DNA from: Lineus longissimus
Lineage: Eukaryota; Nemertea; Pilidiophora; Heteronemertea; Lineidae
Direction: 5' to 3'
Length of the DNA stretch: 60,000 bases
Assembly (NCBI RefSeq): GCF_910592395.1
Contig: NC_088321.1
Coordinates: forward strand, 16,432,001 to 16,492,000
Below, one piece after another: positions 12,001-24,000 of the stretch (positions are counted from its first letter, which is position 1; each line of letters starts with the position of its first letter). Under the pieces are notes generated by a model that made no database searches, was not told the origin of the DNA, and saw nothing but the letters and a program-made list of their open reading frames with translations. The position numbers were made by a program, and so were the translations under genes.

Positions 12001-15000
12001 CCAATCCTGGTCACAGTTACCAAAGGCAAGCCCATCTGCCTCGTCCACGTGTCCATGACAGTCGTGACGTCAGGGGTCACGTGAGACACTTCTGAGAACG
12101 CCGCCCAAAGCTGCGCCATTTCTGCATTGCCGAATTTGTAGCGCCGGATGTAGGTTTGTAATCCAAGACGAAAGTTCTCCCAACCTAGGAACCCTCTAAG
12201 CAACCTCAATACGGCTAGACCCTGAAATAAACAACAAGGCATTGAGGGCACCTGGTGATGTCAAGCCTTTCCGACTCTGACCAACTAATTGACTGCATCT
12301 AGTTGGCCATTTTGCTACTCTCCTTGCAAAGTCCAGAAATCGGCGAATTCTGTTACCATCCCAGACCCTCTCTCCCCCAACACTACAATGAAATCGCGAA
12401 CTAACCTTGTCATAAGATATTGAATCAAAGAATTGCGCAATATCATCCGGGTCTTTGATTGGCGTTGAGATCGGATGTGACGTAGGCAGGGAGTCTTTCG
12501 TCATGACCATAAAGATGCTGTCAGTCAACTGCATGTCAAACTGGAAAAGAAACGAGTGAGGGGAAGTTACAAAATAACAGTGAAACAGTCAAGGTATCTC
12601 GACGGTTCTGCTGCAGAACTTGGTAGATATCAAAACAGATGAAACTTCCACGGGTGTCTTGTTCAGATCTTTTGGAAGAATGACTGGGAGCATGGTCATC
12701 TAATCAAAATCTATTGTAAAAAGGGAAACCTGAGGGAATGCGAGAACTGGTGAGGCATCACTCTTCCATCAGTTACAGGGAAAGTCCTTAACAGAGTTTT
12801 GCTGGAAAGGATGAAAGCCGAGGTAGACCAAAAGGTCCCGGCCTTCTAGATTGACTGCCATTCCTTTTCCATACACATCCCATTCTTCTTGCTCCCAATC
12901 ATTATCCTTCATTATCCTGCTTATTTTCCGTGGCCAATACGGATATTGCCCACCTGGTAATTTTCAGTAGCATCACTTTACGGACCGGCACAGTGTGTGC
13001 ACCCTGCATTGGCAATTGTTCTATGCCACCACGCCATTCCGCTGCCCATCAAGGTGTCCACACTTCATGCAGTACGTTGCTGTACGTTGTCTGCTGTGCG
13101 ATGGACGTGTACTTACCACCTTCCAGTCCGGGAAGATATCATTCATGGCAAAGTACATGAGGGTACTGGCGAATCCTTCGTTCAACCAGAGGTCGTCCCA
13201 CCACTTCATTGTGGCCATGTTGCCGAACCACTGAAATCAGCAAAGATGTCGATGGTTAATGTTTGGACAAATTACAGTTCTTTCAAAAAGACTTACATTT
13301 CTTCAGAGACCAAGGCCTTGCTTGTACCCAAGTATAAAATTCAGATTGGAATTCCTGAGAGAGTCTTGGTCGATATCTTAATCAGATACGTGTACAAGTA
13401 CAAACACATCAGTCACACGATTCTTGTAAAATTCTTGATTACGATTTTAACTAAGAATAATACAAGAACCTTGGATTCACTAAAAAGTAGTTACTTTTCA
13501 TATTCGAACAGAACTTTTAAGGTGGAACTCGGCAGGTTGTCATCATCATCACTCACCGTGTGCGCAACCTCGTGGGCAATCACCAACGTGACAAAATACT
13601 GACTACTCGCCGCGGAGGTGTCTTGGTCAAACAACAGCGCCGTTTGTCGGTAGATGATCAAACCCCAGTTTTCCATGGCTCCAGCGCCGAAGTCCGGGAC
13701 GGCAACCTGATCTGACAAAAACAATGTAATGTCATATTTTATCGGCAGATGTCTTTGTTGGGAAGAGATGGGAAGTGATTTTCGACATTATGTGCCCTTT
13801 CATAGACTGTCACTCACTCACTCACTCCTAAAACTTGACATTTCTATGTCAGACTTTGCCACCACATCCCTCCAGGCAGTATGGGCCTGAGCCGTCTCTG
13901 TCAACACTTCTCTTGTTACTCCAGCGCTCTCTGCCTCATGGGCTACTGCATGAATAGTACCAATTCAACCACATAGTGTGACTATTTCGATGTACTGTGA
14001 GAATGGCGCCCATTGACGGAGACTTTGTGTACTTAATCTGATCTATCTATAGTCTCTCTGTAACCGCTGCATCCCGACAGTGATGTTGATCTAAGCCTGA
14101 CCTGTGTGGCCAGGTAGGAGAGGGTGAAGCCAGAAACTACTCACCCGATTTCGGCACTACTTCATCGATCTGGAAATACCCGGTGAAATACTCGTAACAC
14201 TTCGTAGCCACCCGTAACGCGTATACAGACTGGCTATACATGTCCGGTTGTGACCAGATGCGGATCTGAAGAACAAGAATACGTAAACGGTTTCGGTTAT
14301 CAGCTACAGCTACTGAAGCCTTGCGAGCCCTTAGACATAAAGAGTATGTACAGTAAGCTATCGGGGCATAAGGAGGACTAAGTAAGTATCACCAAAGGTT
14401 TACATGTAGAGAGCGGGCAGGGACCATAATATGTACACAGACTTGTTATAAATGCCAGGTTGTGACCAGAGGGAATCCATCCTCACTCTCATCGTTTCAG
14501 ACTCCTGCTTCAGACAGTTCCAGTGTAATGTGCAGTTTGACTGAAGGGTGGTCAAGAACGAACACGGGACACCACCATGAGAGGCTGGATGATCTGACAA
14601 AGGTTTATCAGAGGAAACGTCTCGAAGGGGGTATGAATGACACTGTTTGGCTCAGTATCCATGGGCTGTTCCCTTGTGGACTGTTGGTGTTGTCTCCAGA
14701 GCATATTCTCTTCTACAACCAATGATGACGTCCAGTAAGCCCAACGAAGGTTCATGTTGTGCGTGGCGCGTCACAAGGTTACAAGCGAAACAGGGGAAAA
14801 CGCCACAAGCGAACAGTCTATTAGGATACGAGGGCCCAGTGAAGATGAGTGCAGACAGTCGGAGGGTCATTGAAGAAGATGTTCCTCACCGGTAGCCCTT
14901 GCTTCGTCCTGCCCTCCCTGTAGATGAAATCAGACACGACGAAGGCCAAGATGTAGGTGGACATCCTCGGAGTATCTGCGAAGTCCGTCCTCACCCATCC

Positions 15001-18000
15001 GTCGGCTAGGGTGCGGTTTCTTATGGCTGGCATGTTGGACAGTGCCGTGTATTCTGAACATAAGGAGAAAAAGAAGCTATTAGAGACTTTCAACAACTTC
15101 AAAATTCTCGCGGTTATATTAACGGATCTTCGAGTGACGCCCCCTGAACCTACCAGGAGCAGTAACTCACACAGAGGGAGTTGTAGAGTTTAGTAGGTTC
15201 TTAAGTTATAAGTATAGGATTGCGCAGATGATCTTGACTTTGACTTACCTGGCTTGTGAATGATGGTCACAGCAAAAATTGATTTCATTTCCGGTTCGTC
15301 GAATCCTGGGAAGACTCGTCTGGCGTCTATTGCTTGGAGCTGAGAGGCGAGAAGATAGCTGAAAGATACAACATGACATTGGAAATAAACAGTTCGACCT
15401 TTTGAGGGATTGCTTCGGCCAGATTATTTCAGAAGATTCAACGGTTTCATTACAGGTTCCCTTTTATTACGAATCCTTATAGAACTCGCTTGGCTTACAG
15501 TTGTGGGATAATTAGATATATGTATAACTGGAAAAAAGGGATCAGGGAGCACTGCGTCCGGGCATTTAGGCGAGCTTTGGATTTCGTCACTGACGTCGGA
15601 CTACGGCAATACAGCCTCTCCTGTATAGCACGAGTACTCCCGGGGGCCATGACCATACGATCATAGTTGCTCTCAAGACACATGGAGAGTGTCCTTGCCA
15701 CTGACCATCAGTCTGCGGAGACAGTATCTGTACTGATCCGGCAAGGCAACAGACACGTGTGGTGCCCGGTAGCTAATGACAAGTCGATCACGACTGATGT
15801 CATGACAAGTGGGGAGGGATGTCCTTGCCGCCCGGGGGCCTCTCTCAAGAAGGCGGATAGATTCTTTGATTTATGACCGACGCAGCCCAGAAATGATCAG
15901 CAGCACCGAGGACAAACTGGTGAAGAGGAAAATATCAGCCTGAAATCCGCTCCTTTTATCCAATATCATAATCACAGGCCGAGAGTGTATTCAAAAAAAC
16001 ATGAAGGTTGTGGTTCAAACTTCATAAGTCTTCACCGTATTCATTTATTTCCTATTGCGGATGCTGTCTTATGGTGAATTAGGTGCATTGACTATATCAA
16101 AGAGGACGAAACAAGGTTCTGCAGTTCATTTGCAACATGACTTTAGAACAAATAACTGGTAGACTGAACCCACTTCCTGACTTTTCTAATTTCATTCGTT
16201 CTCCAAAGATTGTTTACCGGTTCAGCTCCGTAGAGTACTACTCTCGTGCATGATCGTACAATGTACTAGGTGTCACAAAAATATTATAGATACTTTTGAT
16301 CTTGAATAATCATGTAGCTTTGCTAATAAAGGAATTGTTTAACGACTGGCGTCGGTGCGGTCCAGTCAATAAGCACCCATTTACAGATCGGTACCAGAAT
16401 TCTCCATTTGATGAGAAAAGGTTGTTAAATAAGCAGCGTCTGCTTGTGACGTCACCTTTGTGTAATTCGCCCCTTACCTTGCAGTTGAAAGAATAGCCAA
16501 ATACACGGTCTATTGTAATTGAACATTGGCCTACATTCCCATTGTTCCTCTGTCTGATGAGAGGGTTATTAGGGCGAATCTTGATGACATCGACCCCTGC
16601 GAAACAGCTGTCATTGGAGTCGATAGACTTAAACCGGCAAATAAACGCAATGACAGATTCAGACAACGATCGGACAGTAAGTTGTGGAGAGTTTTGAAAC
16701 GTCAAGGCTATAAATATATGTAATTGGGAATCAAGAAGAGGAGGTTTACTCCTGATGTATTTACCCTGCAGATTGCCTATTCAGGCCGACCATCGTGTCG
16801 AAAAGAGTATGGAATCGCATTTACTGGAGATCGTCTTCAGTTTCACCTTTGCCCACAATGGCGTCTTCAGGATTGATGTTGTTCACACGGGAAGTTGCGA
16901 GATCGGACGTCCAGTCCTGAAGCCGCCAATGCGGACAAGGTTGGCACCATCAGCGCCTTCTAGCGTCAGATGGAAAGTATAAATTCTGGCCAAATGAACG
17001 GCTCTGTCCATTCCGTATTTCGCCTTCGGATCGTCAACATCGTTTTGGCTCACTCCTCTACTCATCGTAAGTAAACATGCGGGTTCCATTGTCTCGGATT
17101 TTTCTCTCGATTTGCTCGGCCGGTTTCCCTTTGTCCATATTTCGCCTCCGCCCATACTACTTTTGCTCAGACAAGGTGCAGGCCCTGCATGTGTTTACAT
17201 TTCCTTTAGGTAGTATGTAGGCCTACCAAGCTACTCCGAATTTCTTGCCGTCTTTCCAGCTGTGACGGACACTCGATTTCTCTTCCACTTTCGCTCAAAT
17301 TTCTTTCTCGTTCTCCGTATTTCTCTTTGATGAATGAATACATATATGTATCAATGTTTGAATGAAAGCACGCATAAGTAGAGTCGTGCAGCATGCTCGG
17401 CCGGTTTCCCTTTGTCCATATTTCGCCTCCGCCCATACTACTTTTGCTCAAACAAGGTGCAGGCCCTGCATGTCTTTTACATTTCCTTTAGGTAGTATGT
17501 AGGCCTACCATGCTACTCCGAATTTCTTGCCGTCTTTCCAGCTGTGACGGACACTCGATTTCTCTTCCACTTTCGCTCAAATTTCTTTCATGTTCTTCTT
17601 ATTTCTCTTTGATGAATGAATGCATATATGTATCAATGTTTGAATGAAAGCACGCAAGTGAGAGTCGTGCAGCATGCAAGTATAAGAGTCCTGCAAGAAA
17701 TAATCACATGAACTATGACTGTATTCATCATAATCACATGAACATTCCTAACGTAGATTTGTATGTTTTGTTCCAGATGTTACAACCAACGGTGCTGAAA
17801 AGAAACCTTCACTGGTCGGTAAGAACCTACTGCCATTGTTTGCTAGGTTTAACGTGTCGGACGACCCAAAAGAGTTTGCACGATTTTCCAAAGAAGAACG
17901 CCTAGAGGACCTTGACACCCAAGAATTAGCTGGCGAGTTCAAAAGACTCGCAGGAGAGAATCTAGTGGAAGTCCGATGCTAGCAGCCCTAGGGAAGTCCG

Positions 18001-21000
18001 ATGGTGCAGCCCGAATGCTCGCTCACCATGCAATAATCTTCGCCAATGAAATGGGACGACCGGCAGGCCAAGTATGAAGGTGAATATGCATAAAATGTAT
18101 TTAATCTTTATTCAAAAGCTTAGAGATGTCTCATAATACATTCAAGAGTTGGGCAGGACTAGTTATGCCAAACTTCATACTAGCCGTATAATAATGCCGG
18201 ATATTCGAAATTTATATTTCAGGAGCCAGCGCCGTCTGGGTCTACAGATGATCATGATCAACCCCCGAGGAAAGTACTATGCCTGCCCGCCAAAAAGTCG
18301 GATCAAGTAAAAACCGCTAAATCAAAGGTGAGATCTCTAGCCCTGCACGAAAAACCAAACTAGTCTCTACTCCTTTTATATTTGGAGGAGTTATCATCTG
18401 TTGCTGCTTCAACTCGAGATCAGGATATGAATTTGTACGAAGAATTGTTTCGACAAGCTCGCCGTCGTTTTTACAGTCCTAGAGGTTACATTACTCTAGA
18501 TCCATCGAAACACAAGGTCTAGCCTGGATTTTTAACTTATTTATTTTCAGATTGGGATCGATGTTGTTGGGCCGATGCCACCTACAACCCAGGGAAGCAA
18601 CTATATCTGTACTATCACAGATTATTTCACAAAGTGGCCTGAGGCGGCGCCACTAAAGAGCAAGACCGCTGAAGAGGTTGCAAAAGTAATGTACTTGTTG
18701 GTAATGTGTAGGTGAGTAATGTATGTTTTGCTTGTGAAAAAAAAAACGGGATGATTTTAATAAAGTTAATTTAAAATATCCTATATTCCAAGTCGTATTT
18801 GGTGATGGGCACTTCAGTAGTAACCGTTACTGAGATTCATTATGTCGGCTGCCAGGTCCACGTGGTAGCACCTTCTCTGTATGTTGCAATTTTCACCAAC
18901 ATGCATGTCCTTAGCGAAAAGTTACCACCACTGGCGGTGAACCCTACTCTCATTTCTAATCTGTTAACGTCACTTTCCAGACACGGATGTCCACAGGTCG
19001 TTTCTGACCAAGGCAGCGAATTCTGCAACAAGGTATTGGATGAACTCATTAAAGCGATGCATGCCACTCGTCGAGTGACTTCGCCCTACCATCCACGAAC
19101 GAACGGACAGACAGAGGTACAACCAAACTCTTTGTAACCAACTCAAATTCTGCACCGTAAAACAGAATGACTGGGATACGTACTTACAAAGCTGAGTGTT
19201 CGCCTACCGAACGACCATACATACCACGATGAAATTACGCCATTTTATCTATTGCATGGAAGGTAAGGAACAAACATTCTTTTGAAGAAAAAATCGAATT
19301 TTTTTCGGCACCTTACGATTATTTGCTGCTATACTGGAAATGTTAGATTTGGCAACGAGGCATGTCAAACCTTCCAGAAATTCATTGCAGCGACGGAGAG
19401 TATGGGATTACATTTTGAAAAATAAACATGACTTGTGTACTAGTGTTATTTCCAGAATTGCTGGCAGTCCTCGTATACTTCTTACTTCGTACTACTTTAC
19501 TAACGTAACATCCTGAATGAATGTCGGACGCCGACCTCCGCTGCATCATTCATGGAACCCTTAGGCGTTATCAGTTGCCGAGATCGATGTTTGATTACCT
19601 TTCTACTTTTTAGGGAAGCAAGACTCATTGATGAATATCAGACGCATACTCCTGTGACACAACCCGATCCTACGACTGAGGATATCCAGGCCAGATCCCG
19701 AAATCTGATACAGTACAGAAGTGCATGTGGACCCGACGTACTCAAGAACATAAAAAAACGCACAGTCCAAACAAAAGCTTCATTTTGACAAGCGCCACAA
19801 TGTCGGAAAGGTAAGCAAAATGGACATCACTTATCCCTGCGACCAAAAGAATTTGTGCTTTTCGATTTACTGTGCTTACACTTCGCATCTTTGAGCAGTG
19901 GTATGGTTTGAAACCTGGAAATATTACCGACGTCATTGATTATCACACGGATGTAGAGCAAAATCCGTTTTTATCAGAATCTTCCTAAATAAATCTTTTC
20001 ACGTAGATATAATATTGTGCTAAATGTGAACATCGTGTAGTACATAAACATTCATGTACACATATCATTTTCTTTGTTTTAGCCATTCGAAGTAGGCGAC
20101 TTAGTCTGGAAGAAAAATGACAAGGATGACAGAAAGGGAGGAAAAATGGACCACCCATGGACAGGGCCATACAAGATTATAGAAGCAAAGCCTGTAAGAG
20201 CCGTTTATCGTTTGCAGAATTGTACCACCAGCAAGGAACTGAAGACCATGGTGAATGGTATAAAACAACAGGTGGGTGAAATAAATTCAATCGTTGGTGC
20301 TTCAAACTACGAGTGATTTTTTATTAAGAAACGTAAACTCGTCGCCTTGATTTAAATTCAGGTTACACGTAGCGATATTGGGCGATATCTGTAAAAATGT
20401 GCTTCACGAAAGCCCAGAAGGCGAAATTCCAAATTCCACATGCGAAATCCCAAATTCTAAATTTCAAATTCAGTCTTACTCTCATCAGATGTGCATCCCC
20501 TCGATGTAAAAAACAAATCTGAATTTAGATGAAATGTAATTTTATCTGATGCCTGGGCTGGATAAACACTCGTTCCAAATTGGAAATGCGAAATTCCAAA
20601 TTCCAAATTCCAAATTCGACATCGTGACCTCGGCCTGGTACCGCTGGTTACCGACTGAGGCGCTGTGGTATGGACGGACTGAGGCCAGGTTACACCCAAT
20701 CTAGCGTGTCTCTGCCCCCCCCTAAAATCCGTTAATTTATAACCGTCCTTATAGCTTATATCAAAATCGTATTATATGGAGATGAGTGCATGGGTATTGC
20801 TTGTTAATAATTTTCTTATTTAAGTGTACTTATATTTACCAAGTATTTTTCATAGAATAATTTTAGAGATAAATCCTTATGACCAACTCTCCATTATCAA
20901 AGACGGCGCTAAACAAACGTCAGCTGTTCATCCATTTTGTCATCAGTTCATTTTGATTGGGCTTTGTTAAAAACAATCATTTAATCATTTAATCATTCAT

Positions 21001-24000
21001 GAAGAACTTTGCGTTACGAATGTGGGAAGTGGAATGTGGGAAGTGGAATGTGGGAAGTGGAATGTGGGAAGTGGAATGTGGGAAGTGGAATGTGGGAAGT
21101 GGAATGTGGGAAGTGGAATGTGGGAAGTGGAATGTGGGAAGTGGAATGTGGGAAGTGGAATGTGGGAAGTGGAATGTGGGAAGTGGAATGTGGGAAGTGG
21201 AATGTGGGAAGTGGAATGTGGGAAGTGGAATGTGGGCTTTCGTAGTGTTGTACACGCTATCATGATCGCATAACTGCATTTCAATCATTATTTGCAGGCC
21301 CGACTCTAAACCAACGTTGCCGCCTGCCTCCGCTGATGCCACCCGACGCCGTCTTGCTCGGGCAGACAAGAAGACGAAGGCCAACCACTTGTACAAGATT
21401 CAGATTCTGATGCACGAGTATAAAAAGAATTGTTGATTTATCATTGAGGACTTCAGGACAAAATAAAATTGAATAATCATTTTTTTGGTGAATAAAATCC
21501 AGTCCTAATAGAAACGTGTCAATGGGTTAATGAGTTTGCATAGTAATGACCGTAATATGCTTATTATACACAGATAACATTATGAAGAAACAACGAGAAA
21601 ATACGCATTAGAGATGGCAGAGATTCGATCCTGGGTACCTAGAGTCTGAAGGGAATAAACCAACGCATTAGCACACTGCGCCAACGAGGCGAACTGGCAG
21701 CAACCCCGTTTTTTCATTGTGAAATCAGTTTACAAACCTGAGGCCTAGGTTCCCATATTACTCGGTAATTAAAGGTTACATGCAGGCTTAAACTGATACC
21801 GCACCGTTATTCAACACATTTCCGCGTCTCTGCCAAGGGCAAATAATTTCAGTCTCACAGGAGGCATGAACTAGCCTGCCCTAGGGTGCAATGAAAATCA
21901 TGACTTAGGTAAATTTAATTGCCCTATAGGGCATCCTGTTCTATTACACCGGGTCAACTGCCCGAGTGGAGATTCTTTTCTTCACGTGGGTTGGAGGTCG
22001 AGCTTCTTGCCTGTCAGTTGTCCATTTTACTCTTGACAAATTTTAGCTAAGCTATTTCTGCGTTTCGTTTTAGGCTTTGGAGTCACTCGGCTTTCAAATT
22101 CAAGATTCTCTCGGAAGAACCATGCGCCCTTGCTCAACGATTAGCCGCAGCCCCAGCGTTAACAAGCAAGGTGGAGTCGGACTTCAAACTGTATACCTCA
22201 TTTAATACATTGCCTCGTGTTATTTAGAGACCGTTTCTCACCTCGGTCACCATGTCGTATCAGCATGCTATACAGTTGTCAAAATATGTCTCGATAACCG
22301 TCTAGTTTGTATCATTTCTCATGCTCTTACATGTGTAAAACGATAATTGTTGCAACTCTTGGTTCAAATGTCTGTTACAACTGTATTTAGCTAAATAATA
22401 AAACGCTCGACACGACAATTTCTTTTGCTGTTATTTCCTTATCTATATTGTCTACACAGGCAGAATTGTCGCCAGTGCCTCTACTCTCGTTGACGTGGTT
22501 TCTCTTGCCGCTACCCCGAAACTACCAGTATAAATCTATTATCATCGATACATTTATACATGTTTTGGGAGTTTTGGGAGTTGTGGGGGGGGGGGGGTAT
22601 TAAGGGAGTTTTGATGTGAAATATCGGATATTTCGGCAGAGGAACACGTCGAGATATTCAGGATTTCACCCCCCAATACTTCCAACGAGATGGTAGACGC
22701 TGAGGGTGCCTCTAAACCGTAGACAAATTGAACGTCATGGTGTTATTTTCTACGGTAGAGCATCAGCCTTGATTCGTTATAGAAGTTTTTGGCCGACAAT
22801 ATCGATATCACCAGACTAACGCACTCGCACTTTATCATTTCTCGTATTTCACTTGTGTCTGCCTCGGTGAATGATTAATAGAAATCCGATGACCACTTGA
22901 CTGAAGCATATTGGAATCATTATTGCTCTTTTTCTATATTCGGCAAGATTCAGCGGGTTTTTCCATTCTCCATCATGTAGCCATTTCAGAGTACCATGCG
23001 ATAACTGACTTATTAAATAAAGGAGAAAGATTTAAAAGACCAGAAAGATTTAAAAGACCATCTGAAAAGACCTATCTGAAAAGACCTATATCCTATCTAA
23101 ATATTGCGATAATTGACTTGATAAGCAACGTGTGCACGAGGAATTTGCAAACTTTATTTACATTCTGCCGTATTCAGTCGTCTTTTGAAGCTGTCTGCTA
23201 ACTTTCAATTGCTTGAATGGCATATTGATATATCATGTGGACATTCCGATCTACTCGACCACGCAATTGCCACTTCGAAGTTATGTTCACGCACTTAATC
23301 ATGTATTCAATTATGCCAAACACCCTTTGAACTCGAAATATTTTCGATAAAAAACAGATCATAATCGGCGTAACTATAAAATTCAATTTAAACTATACCG
23401 CCGTTGAGACTGAATCATTGACATCAAAACTTGATAGATTGGTTTAGCATAGAGTCCCAACGGGAGCGTGAGCATCACAACGGGTTAACCAGACCGAATC
23501 AGCCATTACAAATTCCAGGTCTCGATCTTAAATATTTCAGATTAAAATTTATTCTGGTTAATGATAACTTGAAACCGTGTACACCTTTGTAAAATAGTGC
23601 TGTTAATTCAGACCCTTTCTTTTTGAGAGATATGTTTTAAATCGAATCATCAAAGCTTAAAAACGTGTCCTACACCAGGTGACGATTATTCTGGCGCTTT
23701 CTCACGAAGGAATCTCGCCTTATTTGATCTAGTCCATCATTCCTGCCATCAACTCGTTTATCACCTAGCAGGAGGGATAAGTCCATTGTATTATAGTTAT
23801 TTACCAGATCTGATCGCAATCATGTTGAAGTATGCCCTGGGGTCGCGGCCCAGGTTGCTGATGCTGCGACCAGCGGTTAATGAGATAGCCACAGCTAGCG
23901 CAATGCTAGCTGGTTGTAGGCGTTATTCAAAAGCGGTCAAGGTGTTTCATGGGGGTCGATGTCATCAAGGCTTGCCCTAATAACCCTTTGATAAAACAGT

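Noticed and set aside
12997-13602. 201-codon open frame on the + strand, the second longest in the window
   Set aside because: It runs antisense across aminopeptidase exons 5 and 6 and contains no known domain; it is a shadow of the real gene.
17777-17982. Chromodomain or zinc-finger exon of the integrase gene
   Set aside because: The frame is acidic and helical-looking but has no Cys/His pattern or known motif, and a strong donor at 17819 leaves its extent unclear.
17777-20271. Ty3/Gypsy LTR retrotransposon
   Set aside because: Only the integrase part is present, it is split by phased introns, and no LTR, protease or reverse transcriptase is visible.
20989-21396. Long open frames of 78-135 codons with repeated short peptides on both strands
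   Set aside because: They are produced by the perfect 14-bp minisatellite, whose unit lacks stops in several frames.
21613-21690. Working tRNA-Met gene
   Set aside because: The acceptor stem does not pair and no clear anticodon is present.
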